Positions 1-12,674 are shown, numbered from the stretch's first letter. The stretch is 64,000 nt of DNA from Blastomyces gilchristii SLH14081 (GCF_000003855.2 NW_003101682.1:3561632-3625631); one strand, 5' to 3'. Numbers and translations: made by a program. Notes: generated by a model from the letters alone, not told the origin.

Positions 1-1690
1 TCTCTTACAGTGAATGCATGAACTAGTACAAATAATCTTACATTTATGAGAGTTATATGTTATTATATTGATGAGAACTGAACTTATTAAGAGATATTAA
101 TTGAATTTGAATCATTGATCAGTAGTTATACTGAGGATTATATAACAGAGATATTAATAACTGTGATTAAAAATGACTATTGAGATATTAGTCTCAGTCT
201 TCTTATAATTACAACTGATAATGCTGCGAATAACTACACTATGATGAACAGCTTGAAGCAAAAATTAGCTTTGTATTTCTGAAATAATAAACAAGGTCAT
301 ATTCTCTGCATTGCTCATGTGATTCAACTTGTGATGTAAACACTGATAAAGAATCTTAATAATGAGATAAAGAATAATGAGATGACTGATTCTTGAGATG
401 AGAATGAGATGAAAGTGATTACTGAAGTAACTTTTACATTCACTTTGTAAAAGATAATGTTTTTTGATAACACTTTTTGATATTACTTTTTGATAATGCT
501 TTTTGATAACACTACTGTTAATTTTGAATAGATTGACTAATAATTTAAATATCACAGATTCAAAATATTGCTAATATGATTTGTATCTTCTCTAAATAAT
601 AACATCAATTTCATGATATTCAATAAATAAATAAATCAGTCACATCACTGAATATGATACAGAATATTAGAATACAGTGAAGTTTAATATATAAGATGAC
701 TGTTCAGACTCTTCAATTATGTCAGATGATTGATCATTGAGTGTAACACTCTGATTGAAAAAGATTCAGACATTGAAACTTTCTGATATGAAGTAAACTC
801 AGTTGAAATATGTGATTGATTTACTGTTTCAGTTTTATAAGACAATAAAGACAGTCTCAATCACTTATACATCAATGCTGCAGTCAGTCTGATAAGTGTA
901 TAACAGTTTATTTACTTATCTTGAGAAGCAGTTAAATCACTCAAAAAGAAATTCAGTCTGGAATGATGCTATAGCACAGACTATTATTGCTGTAAGAAAT
1001 AAACTGGCATATTACTACAGCAAAACTGAACAATCTTTTACAGAGTACTATACTGTAGCAGCTCTACTAGATCTCTCTCATTGAGTTAACATCTACACTT
1101 CTCAAGATTGGACAGAGGAGAAATGAGACTCATATGTTAAATTAGCCTGAGACTACTACAATGTCAACTATCAGAGATTTGAATAAGCAGATGTTTGAGA
1201 TGTGAAGACAGTGAAATACAATTCTCTAGTAAGTAATGATCTTTGATAATACTTCATATCTCATAGAACTATAATACTAACTTTGAAACAGAACTTGCAT
1301 ACATTGATTGCAACTGAAAATCAGGCAAAACTACATGCTTATAAAACTGAATTTGACTGCTATCTTCAAGATGATCTGATAAATTTACACATCAAATCAA
1401 TTCTAGAGTTATGAAAAATTATTGAGAGTATATATTCAACTGTTGCACTGATGATGTGTGATATTCTGACAATTTCATTAACAGGGGTGAGAATGAAGTG
1501 AAAGTTCAACTCAAGTCAAGATATTTATCACTATACTGAGAACAATCACAAGGAGAAATAATCAAGAAACTCATGATTATAAAACATGGAATTATCAGAT
1601 AGTTTAATACCTCTGATCACAGTATATCAGAGAAGTGTAGTTTTCATGAGAAAGTAAAGAATAAACTTGTACAAGAATGTATTTACTTGT
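1..1690 (+). pseudogene. hAT-family transposase remnant
   Basis: Conceptual translation is broken by many TGA/TAA stops and at least one frameshift but keeps hAT landmarks. At 211-225 the residues TTDNA (then A-N-N-Y-T-M) match the RNase H-like catalytic block carrying an acidic residue of hAT enzymes. Next comes G-H-I-L-C-I-A-H-V-I-Q-L (about 295-335), the usual cysteine/histidine block. An open stretch at 896-1084 contains KLAYYYSKTE and YTVAALLDLSH, the region before the dimerisation domain. Near 1440-1530, TVALMMCDILTISLTG and then Q-D-I-Y-H-Y match the C-terminal dimerisation domain. The enzyme would have cut and pasted the element in the nucleus; this copy cannot be active. The N-terminal zinc-finger part is outside the window. 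Confidence 0.85.
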
Positions 1691-2014
1691 TTCATGAGTG
1701 TTATTAATAATTGTTATCAAATTCTGATTATATAAGTAATCACTGAATGAACTGAATGAGACTGATTTTGATCTTCAGTCTCAGTCTCATTCTGATTTTG
1801 AAAGAATGATCATCTTTCACAGTTTATTCTGAGAAATTACTTTCATTTCACTGTTCTTGAATTAAATCTGGTCATTTTTCACGCCATTTCTCTCAGAAAT
1901 GGTCCATTTTCAGATTTTTTTGAGGCTTGATTCTGGTGGGACTCACGCCAAGAAATGTATAGAATCAGACCAAATGAGATCAAATGTGAAATTCATGGTC
2001 CCGCCGGCCAGTCT
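1..2014 (+). mobile_element. hAT DNA transposon, right-hand part (left end outside window)
   Basis: The segment carries a degraded hAT transposase followed by a 3' non-coding tail and ends at 2014 with a terminal inverted repeat reading GCCGGCCAGTCTA. The last ~80 bp (about 1930-2014) match the right ends of the ~506-bp elements at 32737-33242 and 34804-35309, so this looks like their autonomous relative. Chromovirus G1 pol begins directly after the TIR, and the uninterrupted chromovirus sequence can be read at about 14570, so the hAT jumped into G1. The left TIR and left 8-bp target duplication lie before the window. The stretch 1690-1930 has no coding signal and reads as the 3' subterminal region. 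Confidence 0.85.
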
Positions 2015-2022
2015 AGACACAG
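2004..2022. repeat. hAT right terminal inverted repeat and flanking base of target duplication
   Basis: 2004-2014 is the end of the TIR (complement begins TAGACTGGCC); 2015-2022 (GACACAGA) would be the right 8-bp target duplication. The matching left copy is outside the window, so the duplication is inferred from the hAT rule and from two derivatives with proven 8-bp duplications. Confidence 0.7.
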
Positions 2023-5000
2023 ATCTCTGTCAACACCTATGAAATACTCAGAAAAAGATGTTGCTGAAAGAATCACTGATAGCAGAATTATATGTCACTC
2101 TATTTCATCAGTCTGACTAATATTAAAAAGGCTCTAGAAAAGTTATCTTATATTATAATAACAGATTCTTGTATAAAACTCTCTTAATAATATCATGAAT
2201 ATCTAGATATCTTCTGATAAGATAATACTATAAATATACTCCTCTTACAAGACTCAGAAGTAGATCACAGTATCAAGTTAGAAAAGAAGAATGATAAGAA
2301 CTCTGAGTTATCATAAGACTCTCTTTATAACATGTCTTGAGATGAACTTCTTCTTCTTTAAAAGACACTCAATGATCTGTTGAATAAGAGATTCATATAT
2401 ATTAGTAACTCTTTCACTGCAACTTTTATTCTCTTTGCAAAGAAATCAGATGAAGAACTCTGATTCTGTGTGAACTATCAAGAATTGAACAGATTAATCA
2501 AGAAGAACTGCTATTCTTTATCTCTTATCAATGAAACTCTAGCTTGCATTGAACAAGCTTAATAATTCATAAAACTAAATATTATCACTGTGTTTTATAA
2601 AATCTGTATTACTGAAGAAGATGAATAACTTAAAGCATTCTGAATATATTATAATCTCTTTGAATAAATAGTTACACTCTTTGAACTGATTAATACTCTC
2701 AGTACATTTCAGAAGTATATTAACTGAGCATTTCAGAATTTTCTTAATGAATTTACATCTGTATATCTTGATAACATTCTCATCTTCACTGATGAGTTCA
2801 GAAAAGAATATCAAGAATATGTGTGAAGAATATTACAATGATTATAAGAAGCAGATCTATTAATAGATATTGATAAGTATGACTTTGAAGTCAAGAGTAT
2901 TAAATATCTAGGTTTTATCATAGAAGCTGGTAAGAGAATTCAAATAAATTCTGAGAAAGTCTCTGTCATTCTTGAATGAGAAGCTTTATATACTGTGAAA
3001 GATGTACAAAGCTTCATTGAATTTACTAACTTCTATCAGTGATTTATATGAAACTTCTCAGATATTGTGAGATTACTTACAGAACTCATCAGAAAGAACT
3101 CAGTATTTCAGTAATCAGTGAATACTAAAGCTGCAGTTATACAGATGAAGAAGATGTTCATCAACATCTCTCTGCTAATAATATTTAATTCTGATTGTGA
3201 AACAGTTGTTAAAGCTGACTTCTCTGACTATGTTATAGAGAGAGCTATATTATAATATAATAATGAAGATATCTTACAATCATGCATCTTTATATCTAAG
3301 ACACTGAGTCTCACTGAATACAACTATAAGATCTATGATAAGAAACTTCTTATAATTATACACTGTCTAGAAGAACAAGACTCTGAACTCTGAAGTATCT
3401 CTGAATTTGAGATAATCACAGATTATAAGAATCTCAAGTACTTCACAACTATCTGTAAACTCACTGAATGATAGATACAATGATCTGAGTTCTTAAGCTG
3501 CTTTCATTTTACAATACACTACTGTCTCAGCAGTCAGAACTTGATGATAGATACTCTCTCATAATGAGAGCAAGATATGCCTTCTGATATAACAGACATC
3601 TGTTGAATGAACTGAGAACACTGACTTCTAGATCTGAAGATATTAGTTGATTAAGATAGAATAACTCATGACACTATACATACTTTTCTGATTAGAACAT
3701 TCTCTCTCTGAACTGACACTGACACTGATATTGCGACTTATTTCAAATCTACGCTGAATGAATTATGACATGTAACAGCTCAAACTGATCAACTTCTTCA
3801 AGTACTCACTGAAGCAGTATATCAAGAAGCACTCTGATTTCTCTCAGAACTATATATAAGAACTGACATCTCAAAATGCTTAATTAATGATAATAATGCT
3901 CTATGATTCTGTGAATGACATTGAGTCTCTCACTCTGAACTCTTACACACTCAGATAATACAAGAGATGCATGATTTGTATATAATCAGTTATTCAGATC
4001 ATGAACAACTGTATTAAATAATCTCTTAGAAGTTCTACTGACCTGAGATATTAAACAGCATCAGATGTTTTGTCTGAAACTGTAACTATTGTTTCTTCAT
4101 CATCTTATAACAGAATCATGGAAAAGGCCTGCTGAAATTGCTTAATATCTCTGATAGAATCTGATGAGATGTGATAATTGACTTCACTGTTGATCTCTCT
4201 GAGAGTAAGAACTGTAGAAACATTCTGATCATCATAAACTGATTGAGTAAGAATATAATATTGAAACACTGTGATAAGATGAATACTGAACAAGTTACTG
4301 AAGCTTTTCTAAGAAGCTCATTCTATCAGATACATGAATTGCTGAGATCTATAGTATTAAATTAAGATCATCAATTCATGAGCACTCTCTAAACAAGAAT
4401 CTGTCAAGTTTTTAAGATTACACACTGTTTATTAACTATCTATCACTCTGAGACTGATAATGTATCAGAATGAATAATTCAGACTGTAAAGAATTATCTT
4501 TATAAGTTCTGCAATTACTTATAAGATGATTGACATAATCTTCTTCTACACACAGAGATCACTATCAATGATTGAGATGCTGTCTCAACAGATATAAGTC
4601 TGTTCTTTCTTACACATGATTATCACATGAAAGTATTGAATCTTCTAGAGATTACACAGTTCACACTGAACTCTCACAGTTCAATTCAGATCACTGATAA
4701 TATAGTAATGAAACTCTGAGATGCCTGTAATTGAGCAGAAGCTCTCATGATGAGTGCTAAACAGAATCAAGAAGATCAAATCAATGTTTATCAAGATCTC
4801 ACTGAATAATATAAGATAGAAGATCTGATATAATTGAATCTTAAGAATATACAGATCACATACTTATCTCACACACTGAATTATCATTATGCAAAGTATA
4901 AAGTGATAGAAGTTCTAGATAGTTACAACTACTGTCTTAATATATCATCAGAGAATGATATTATCTTTTATACAAGCTTGCTTCACTGTGCTGTCACTGA

Positions 5001-5232
5001 CCTGTTCTCTTCTCAACTGACTTCTGACTGACAGTTGCCAGACATCATAGAAGAAGATAATGAGCTTGAGTGAGAGATTGAGAATATTCTCAATGAGAGA
5101 CCTCACAGCCGCAGTCAATAATATCTTTTGAAATGAGTCAGGTATAATTATCTGACCTGAACTCTAAGTTCTGCATTATCTGAAACAGCAGTCCTTGATC
5201 AATGGAAACTGCTTCTGAAAAGAGGGGATTAA
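2015..5232 (+). pseudogene. chromovirus Pol polyprotein remnant (RT-RNase H-integrase-chromodomain)
   Basis: A single reading frame (codon starts congruent to 1 mod 3) can be followed from RT to the stop. The RT block includes F-C-V-N-Y-Q-E-L-N-R (about 2470-2500) and the active-site box YLDN at 2764-2775 (YLDD in the family; second Asp lost). RNase H follows at about 3110-3480, a zinc-binding integrase region around 3980-4090, and the integrase core with its first Asp near 4180 and a Glu in a Y-H-S-E-T-D-N-V-S-E stretch at 4441-4470. A chromodomain occupies about 5041-5210. The stop TAA (5230-5232) abuts the LTR and the polypurine run lies inside the last codons. Stops are mostly TGA at Trp positions. 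The chromodomain would have steered integration to marked chromatin. Confidence 0.85.
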
Positions 5233-5539
5233 TATGATGAGCTGTGTCTGATCAATGATATAGACTATTCTGTTACACTTCACAGCTTTCAATCACTTCA
5301 TTCTCAAACATATATACTCTGATTCTCAGCCATTCTCAATCACCTATCCTCGGCCGCTATAAATGTGTATAGATTCTTTCACTCTGAAGCTCCACTGTGT
5401 ATGTTACTACATATGTGTATAAATATTCACTCTGATTGCTGTTTCTCACACTTTCTCTTTCTTTCCTTCTCTAACATTTTTCTCTTTGTTATATAAGACC
5501 TGTATATTATACCGATCTATTCGGCGTAGGCCTCTTATA
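5233..5539 (+). repeat. LTR of chromovirus G1 (3' LTR, 307 bp)
   Basis: Starts TATGATGAGCTG (ancestral TG...) immediately after the Pol stop and ends GTAGGCCTCTTATA (ancestral ...CTTACA). It contains a TATAAAT box (about 5418) and the U/R block CTAACATTTTTCTCTTTG. It is ~37 bp longer than the 270-bp LTRs of G2 because of a repeated TTCTCA-type segment in U3. Confidence 0.85.
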
Positions 5540-5968
5540 ACTATCTTCTTTACAAGTTCTCACATCTTCAGTCAGAAGTATTTTCTTACAAGTAACTCAT
5601 GAGTTCTAGTATCTACAAAATGACCTGCTAGAGAAGAGTCATGATATCTTTTAATAAGTTCTATGCATAGAAACTTATTCACAGGTATATAAATTCAGCT
5701 CTCTCTTTACAAGAGACTATTTAAGTTTCTTCAACTCTTTATTTCTGCAGGATTGATCCCTGCTGTGAGTAGTTTTTAAATATACTGAGTATATTTATTC
5801 TTCAGTTGCAGTTCAGACAATCTGAACAGAAGATTTTATAAAGACTTATACTCTGTTTCTTCTTGCATCAGGTCTTTTACAGTGCTTCTCAAAGTCTGCA
5901 AACTCTTCAGATTATAGATATTCTCTTCAAGAATTCTTGCAGAGATTCTCAGAGTGTTAACTCTCAGT
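5540..5968 (-). pseudogene. Gyp3 gypsy polyprotein, RNase H-integrase linker and integrase zinc-binding domain
   Basis: Reading the minus strand gives a linker followed by a typical HHCC integrase start: residues like E-L-I-K-R-Y-H-D-S-S-L-A-G-H-F and then R-T-H-E-L-L-V-R-K-Y-F (about 5570-5660), matching the family pattern of a His, an A-G-H motif and an R-K-Y-(Y/F)-W block. It is the downstream continuation of the minus-strand gypsy at 19145-22560; LINE A split the two parts, as shown by the 12-bp duplication at 5969-5980 and 19133-19144. The integrase core should lie left of G1, outside the window. It cannot be functional because of stops. Confidence 0.7.
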
Positions 5969-5980
5969 GTTATAGAGAGT
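5969..5980. repeat. Target-site duplication of LINE A, left copy
   Basis: GTTATAGAGAGT here is repeated exactly at 19133-19144. Both copies flank LINE A and the sequences outside belong to the same gypsy, so this is a true 12-bp LINE target-site duplication. Confidence 0.85.
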
Positions 5981-6001
5981 ATTATTATTATTATTATTAT
6001 T
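5981..6001 (-). repeat. LINE A 3' tail, (ATT)7 on plus strand
   Basis: Seven ATT units, (AAT)7 in the element's sense, directly adjoin the target duplication. The same tail is (AAT)9 in LINE B and (AAT)6 in LINE C, so the tail is a variable trinucleotide rather than poly(A). The 3' UTR of ~350 bp (6002-6355) follows and shows no gene. Confidence 0.85.
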
Positions 6002-6355
6002 CTTCAATTATAGATGTATGCAGTCAGAGACTATGATATCTACCTGAGAACTTTTAGTTCTCAGGGTTTTTTCTATATCTGTAAAGTTAACTATTATACA
6101 TTCATCAATTTCAGATATGTAAAATCAGAAAATTCCAGCTCAGAATACAAAAACTGTTTACAAATTGCAGTGTCTTAACATCTTCTGATACTTTGAAATC
6201 ATTTGACAATATCATGACAAAGGAAAAGAGAACACAGTCTTAAAGATAGACACATTAAATAAATAGATAGAAAGGAATTGAAAGGAAAAGATAAAGTAAA
6301 GAGAGACTGTAACAAAACAAATTATTCAAAGACAGTATATAGGTGTTTTAACAGA

Positions 6356-9300
6356 CTACATCTGATTGATTTCCTTCTCTTCATATTCAGATATTTCTGA
6401 ATTTAGCCATTTTCTTATAGCTGCTTGAGTTTCTGATAGAAAGTCTATTAAGTATTTAATTCCTGTGTCAGTTGAGAATAAGAATCTCATATTTAATTGA
6501 TTTAGATTATACTTCTCTTTCAATCTGACTCTGAGACTATTATATAATACACAGTGCATTACAATATGCTCAGAATTCTCATTTACGTTGCAGAATGAGC
6601 ATTCTATTGAATTAAATCTATCATCAAATCTTTATATATAAGATTTAAAATAGTCATGTCCTAGTTTCAGCTGTATTATAGATGAGAATATTTTCTTCTT
6701 ACATTTAATTGAACAAGATTTTCACTTGAGTTTTGTTTCAAATCTTGAATAATGTATACTCTTCTTTTGTTTCTATCAGCTTTCATTTCACTTATCTAAA
6801 CAAGATTCTTTTGTTTTTCTCTTTATAAAAGACCAGAACACAATTTTTTGAATAGATCTGTTTAATTCTGCATCTCCTTTTGCAGCTGAATCAGTCAATT
6901 CATTGTCATGAATATTCATATAAGCAGGAACTCAGTGCATATGAATTATCAGCTTTGATATTCTTCTCTTTTGAATTTTCAAAACAGAGTTTAAAATCAG
7001 TTCAAGATTCATTTGATCATTATAAATCTGACTATTTATAAGTCTTTTCAAAGCAGCTTGACTATTAGAGAATATTCATATCTCTTTCAAACTATTTTCT
7101 CTTTTATAAGATTTTATTTCAATGAGTTTGAAAGCTTTCACTATTATAAATAGTTCAGTATCAAAGACTTCAGATTCACAGTCTAAATTTCAGAAATCTG
7201 AAATAAAATTGATATTATCTTCAGTATAAGCAATGTCTATGTCTAATCTATTCAAATTCTCATTTTTGAAGTTATCTGAATAAATCAGAATAGAGTCTTC
7301 TATATTGATTGTGAAAATTCTCTTGAAATACTGTTCATATTCTTTCTTCTTAGATAGTTCACTTATTTATAAGTCTATAAGAGATTCAAGCTTTTCTCTT
7401 CAGAAAGATATCTTCTCATGATTAATCTTTTCAATATTTAAAGAAGAAAATTGATCTTTAATCAGAGAGCATACTCTGTACAGTTGAGAAGACATTTTCT
7501 TTGAAGAATTATTTTCATTTCAATCAAGAAATCTATTTCAATTCAGTTCATTTTCAGAGTTAATTGATAGAAATGAAGAAGACACTCTTTCTCTGATTAT
7601 ATAATTTGAGCTCATCTTTATAACTTTCAGAGCATAGTTCATACAGGCCTTTTTAAATTCAATAACAGAAGAAGGAATTGAAGCTTCAATTTTCATTGCT
7701 TTAATAGAAGATGATTTGAATGCTTTCAGAATTCTTCTCAAAGCTCTGTTTTACAGACTTTGAAAGAGTTCAGTGAAATTCTCTTGATAATTTTATCAAA
7801 CTTGAACTTCATAATCAGCTACTGAGATAATACAGACTATATATAACTGTCTCATAGCCTGGAAGAATAGATCTCTCTCTGTATTTAATAGTCTGATTAT
7901 ATTATTCAATAGTGTTTCTGCCTTGACAGTTCTTTGTTGAATGTGATATTTAAAATTCAACTTAGAGTTTAATCATACTTCTAATCATTTAGCATTTACA
8001 CTGAGTTTAATATCTCTATTTAAAAGAGTTAGAGATAGTTCTTTCTCATTAAATTTAGAAAAGAAATGAATTAACTCAGTTTTATTCATATTATATTGAA
8101 TTTGATTAATATCTGCTTTAATAAAGATTTTCTTTGCTGCTTCTTCAATCACTTTTAAATTCTCTTTAATAGTTTTTGAGCTGTAGACTAGATCAATATC
8201 ATTCACATAGCTCAGAGATCACACTATTCTCATATTTCTATCTTTGAATAGATATACAGTGTATATTGCAAATAAAATAAGTGAGATTAAAGATTCTTAC
8301 AATACTTATATTTTTATCTCAGTCTTGTCTTATTTCATTTCATCAAAGAAAAGTTGTATGATTCTTTTAGATATAAAACAGTTAACTTATTTTATTAGAG
8401 AAAGTGACAGTTTTAATATTCTCAAAGTCTGAATTTACTTTGACTTTAAAACATGATTAAATACTTCTTTTATATCAATAAAAACTGCAGTTGAGACCAG
8501 ATCTTCATACTTTGCTATTTAAATATTATGAATAACTGAGAGAACAGTGTCAATTGCAGAACATTGTTTTCTATCTCTTATTTATTCACTGAATAAAAGA
8601 GAATTACTGATAGAGCTTATAAAAGATAGTTGAGTAGCTATTATCTTTTCTAAAATCTTTTCTAGACAGTTCAATAGAGATATTACTTTATATAACTTAG
8701 AAATTGAAGTTTTTCTATTAGGTTTTATAAGAATCACTTCAGTGGCTTGTCTCCAGCATTCAGAATGATATTCATTTTTCAAGAGATTGAAAAAGAGCTT
8801 AAAATATTCATTCTTTAAGTAGATGTATGTATTTTGAATAATTAAGTGATTAATTGAATCAGGCCCTGCAGCAGTTTTAACTGAACTTGAGAAGATAGCT
8901 GACTCTAATTCATCTTGTGTAAGATCAGGTCATTCCCAGTCATTTTCATCAATATAGTTAAGAAGTGATATATTCTCTTTCTCTGAATCTGAATCTGATA
9001 AGTTTTGAAAGAGAGTTCTTATAAAAGCTTGACATTTTTTCTCAAAAGAGTTTGCTGTATATGATTCATTCTGAAACTTATATTCTAAGATTAGAAGTTT
9101 TGCTACACTTCTTATTTTAGTATAGTTAAAAGCTTTAAAAACTTTCTTTTCTTATGCTTCTTCAAGAAATTTATTTCAGTAGTCTGTTTTAGCTCTTTTA
9201 ATATCTGAAAAATATTCATTTCTGACAGCTTTGAACTCTTTATCAGAAATTATATCATTCTTTCAATCTCTTCTAGCAGTAGTTAATTGTTTTCTTTTAG

Positions 9301-10312
9301 ATGTGATATTCTTATTTTATCAAGATTTTGAATACTCAGAAGACTTTCTCTTTGAAATATTGTCTTTAACACTTGCTAGAATAATAGATGTAATGAGCTT
9401 CACTCTATTCTTGAGCATTTTATTTGAGATATCTTGATCAGAATTTCAATATAGCTTACTCTGTCTTTCAGATTTTAACAGTTTTATGCTTTCTTCAACT
9501 GCCTTTCAGTCAGCTTTTTCAAAGTGAAACTGATTAGAGAGAAGAGGATTTTCACTTATTTATTTCTCACTCAGTTCAATATCAAATTGAATAATCTCAT
9601 GATCTGATTCTGATGTCTCATTTGAATTAATAAATCAGTTTACAAGTCTTTTTTTCATTAGATTTTATAATATAAAGATTGAATCTATAATAGATTTCTG
9701 TTTCATGTCTTTTCTAAAGAATGTTTGTTGATCAGACTTGTTAACTAAATCTATTGAATGCTCAAAGATTCATTCAATCAGATTATCAGCTCTTACTACT
9801 CTTTTGCATTCTGAATTTTATTAGAGATGATGTGTATTGAAATCTCCTGTAATTATAGAGTTTCTTGATAAAGTTATGTTCAGAAATTCTCTATTAATTG
9901 TTCAGATGTTATTATTTTTCTTCAATGACTTTTCATTATAGATATTGATGAGCTGTATAGTATCAAACTTATTCTCTTGATCTATAATATTATTCACTAG
10001 AATATCAGGGTCAGACATGATATCAAATCTTAGATTAAATTAATATCTTGATCTCTTTCTTTCATAGCTCACTACTCTTGACTTTATCTCAGACTTTTGA
10101 AATAGAAAGCAGTAGTAGCTTGAATAAGAAATAATATATTTTTACTCAGTATCAAAATTCGGCTCCTGAAGCAGTATAAAATCAACTTTTTATTCAAATG
10201 TAATTTAAAGACAAGAATAAATACAATTTGAGTTTCTATTCACATTATTTTGAATAAATGTGATTTTTAAAGAGTTTTTAAACTTTTTTTGTTGTTTTTG
10301 TTGTATATTCAT
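6356..10312 (-). pseudogene. LINE A ORF2 remnant (endonuclease-RT-RNase H)
   Basis: The span from the ATG complement at 10310-10312 to the stop complement at 6356-6358 is 3957 nt, a whole number of codons (1319), nearly the same as LINE C ORF2 (1321). The order from the N-terminus is AP-like endonuclease, RT, RNase H and a C-terminal CCHC segment (N-E-N-S-E-H-I-V in the sister copies). Open pieces include 8582-8782 (R-K-T-S-I-S-K-L-Y-K-V-I-S-L-L-N-C-L-E-K, the RT fingers), 7985-8206 (palm, just after the active site) and 7538-7741 (thumb). It would nick target DNA and reverse transcribe its own RNA. Numerous stops make it a pseudogene. Confidence 0.85.
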
Positions 10313-10335
10313 ACTATAAGAGAGTAGAGTAGAAT

Positions 10336-11893
10336 CTAATCACTATTATCAGATAGTAGATTATAACTATTCTGAAAAGTAGAAATCTCAACTGCTTATA
10401 TTATATCTAGTTTATTATCAGAGTCATTTCTCAATTCTCTAATCTTAACAGAAGTTTGAAGATTTAGATAGTTGAGAGTTTCTTCTTTTTGAGCTTGTAG
10501 TTGTGAGTGTACTGGCTTGACTATTCTCTTCAGTTCTAGATTTGCTTTGAGCTTCATCTTTTCTTCAGTTCTTTTGAGTTCTTGGAGTAAATATACATTC
10601 TTTTGAGCTAGATGCATGTTTTTCTTTGCAATTAGAGCATTTAAGTATAGTATATTGATATATTTCATCTCTTTTTAAGCATGTTTCATATTTGTGCTCA
10701 CTAGTTTTGTAATCTCTGATATAGAATGCACATTTTGAGTCTCTAAAACAGAAGATTGTAAAGTGTTCATATCTTTGACAGTTTGAACACTGTGTTTGAG
10801 CTTTGAGATTCATTCTTGAGTCTTTGTATTTATGAACTCTCATTTTTAAATCTGCTACTCTTACTTCAGAGATCTTTGACTGTTTAAGTATCTTTATATA
10901 TACTAGAATAGAGACATTTCTTCTGCTTTATCTGAACTCAATTGAATTTAGTCACACAGACTCTTTTCTCAGTTTAATAGAGTTGTATTCTTCTAATTTA
11001 TTTTTGAAAAGTAGCATTTCTTCTTCACAGTCAAAAATTTCAACTGAAATATTATAAAGAATGAATTTTTCTCACTTTTCATCTCTCTCAGATAGAATTA
11101 TTATGTTTAACAAAGATTCTACTACTGATTTTCAGAGATTCTCATTCTGAATAAGAAATTTCACACTGAATTCAGACATTGTAGTCAGAATGATGAAGTT
11201 TTCAAAGAAGAATGACTCAATTAAAGCTATAACTGATTTTTGAACTTTAATATCAGTCATTAACTGAGAAAAGAACTGCTGATTAATTTCATTTCTGATT
11301 CTGAAAATGAGATTTAAGTTTAGCTTGTTTCTTTGTAAGATATTCTGATTTAAAACTTTAAGAATAAGTCTTCTATTTCTGAAGATTTGAAAGTTTTTCT
11401 TCTTTTACATTTTTTTCTTCACTTTTCTATGAATAGAAGTATGAGTATTATTCTTTTCAGTCTTCTCAGGATTTTGAGCAGATTTTGAGATAGCAGATTT
11501 AGAGATAGCAGATTCAGCTGCTTGAGTATATGTTTTATTCTGATTCAAAGAAGAAGAAGAAGTAGAAAAAGAGAAAGAAGAGTAAGATGAGAAGTCAGTG
11601 ATTGTACTAGAAAGTTTCAATATTTTTTGAACTGTGTTTGAAATTCTAAGTTTGAACTTGATCATCTTCTGTAGTTATTTAGTCTGAGTATGAAGAATTA
11701 ACAGAACTTCTTCATTCATCTCACTCAGACACTGCTTTTCAAGAACCTTACTTACTTTTTCAAGTTTCTATATTTCAAGAACTTATTATTTCTCTATTTC
11801 TTCTTTCTTTCTTCTGTTCAGAATTTCAATCTCAGAAATAGTATTTGAGAAAGCATCTTTTTCTATATCAACTGAGTGTATTTTTGCACTTAT
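10336..11893 (-). pseudogene. LINE A ORF1 remnant (Gag-like, zinc knuckles)
   Basis: This is a Gag-like RNA-binding protein. The start is ATA where other copies have ATG-AGT-TCA. A Lys/Glu-rich coiled-coil-like N-terminus is followed by a Ser-rich stretch (11405-11665), a middle RNA-binding-like region and, near 10565-10843, knuckles CSNCQRYEHFTIFC, then a second C-x2-C/H-x-C set and a third C-S-N-C-K-E-K-H-x5-C. A frameshift near 10600 separates the knuckles from the C-terminal segment. It ends 24 bp before the ORF2 start, a spacing kept in other copies. Confidence 0.8.
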
Positions 11894-12399
11894 TATTCTC
11901 ACTCAATGAAAAGTCAATCAGACTGTTTCAATTGAGATATGTATTAAACTCTTTTGAAAAGTTGATCAGACTGTTTCAAAAGAAGAATAAAAGACTTTTA
12001 TGTATAAAACATCTGATTTTTTTCACACTAGTTCAGTAACTAGATTAGATTTTTGATGAGAATCTAACAAACTAGAATTGATTTTTGAGATAAATTAATA
12101 AAATCTTTACAATCTCTTTCTTGAGATACAGTGAGAAAAAGTATGATATCAATTGATAATAAATCAGATAATATGACAGTTTTTAAGGGAAAAACTGATA
12201 CAAAATAAATCGATTTTTTACAGAGAAATTGATTAAAACTATTCAATTTTATTCTAAATCATTCAATTCTTCTCACACAACAAGTGTGCAACTCAAATCA
12301 GTTAATAGAGAGTGTAAAAAAGAATTAAGTATTAATAAAAGCTCTTCAGTCACTGAAAAAGTAATTCTTATTTAAAAGAATATGAAATTATAATAGAAA
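11894..12399 (-). other. LINE A 5' UTR, proximal part (with ~1.4 copies of a 53-bp repeat)
   Basis: Non-coding leader between ORF1 and the G2 insertion. About 11900-11985 holds ~1.4 units of the 53-bp AGTTGATCAGACTGTTTCAA-type repeat that is tandem in LINEs B, D and E. Short open frames at 11845-12246 are chance openings in AT-rich leader and have no counterpart in the other copies. Confidence 0.7.
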
Positions 12400-12404
12400 A
12401 TAGC
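12400..12404. repeat. Target-site duplication of chromovirus G2 (left)
   Basis: ATAGC before the 5' LTR is repeated at 18029-18033 after the 3' LTR. The uninterrupted site can be read in LINE C, complement near 48757 (A-C-A-G-C-T-C-T-G). Confidence 0.9.
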
Positions 12405-12674
12405 TGTGGCGGGCTGCGCCCGATCAATCATATAGACTATTCTATTACACTCCATAGATTCTTTCATTCCCGATCGCCGATCCGCGGCCGCTACGAACGC
12501 GCGCATATTCTTCCGCCCCGAAGCTCCACCGCGTATGTCATCACATACGCGTATAAATATCCACCTCAATCACTGATTCTCACACTTTCTCTTTCTTTCC
12601 TTCTTTAACATTTTTATCTTTGTTACATAAGACCTATAATATTATACTGATCTATTTAGTGTAGGCCTCTTATA
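12405..12674 (+). repeat. 5' LTR of G2 (270 bp)
   Basis: Runs from TGTGGCGGGCTGCGCC to GTAGGCCTCTTATA (ancestral ...TTACA). U3 keeps a patch dense in CpG at 12470-12555, including GCGGCCGC, while the sequence on either side is almost CpG-free. A TATAAATA box at ~12553 is followed ~50 bp later by AACATTTTTAT (12607-12617), which is related to the complement of the bases after the LTR. Confidence 0.9.

Larger units (their letters stand above)
2015..5539 (+). mobile_element. Ty3/gypsy chromovirus copy G1 (3' part)
   Basis: This is the 3' part of the family whose full-length copy is G2 (12405-18028). It starts at the end of protease where the hAT element interrupts it, runs through RT, RNase H, integrase and chromodomain, and ends with the 3' LTR. 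It lies inside a minus-strand gypsy (Gyp3), whose integrase sequence begins right after the LTR at 5540. The upstream half of G1 should lie beyond the left edge of the window, on the far side of the hAT insertion. Confidence 0.85.

Noticed and set aside
265..555. 96-codon minus-strand open frame
   Set aside because: Antisense to the hAT catalytic region, which is clear on the plus strand.
12372..12569. 65-codon minus-strand frame in the G2 5' LTR
   Set aside because: Lies across the LINE-LTR boundary and over the CpG-rich U3; no equivalent in the 3' LTR.
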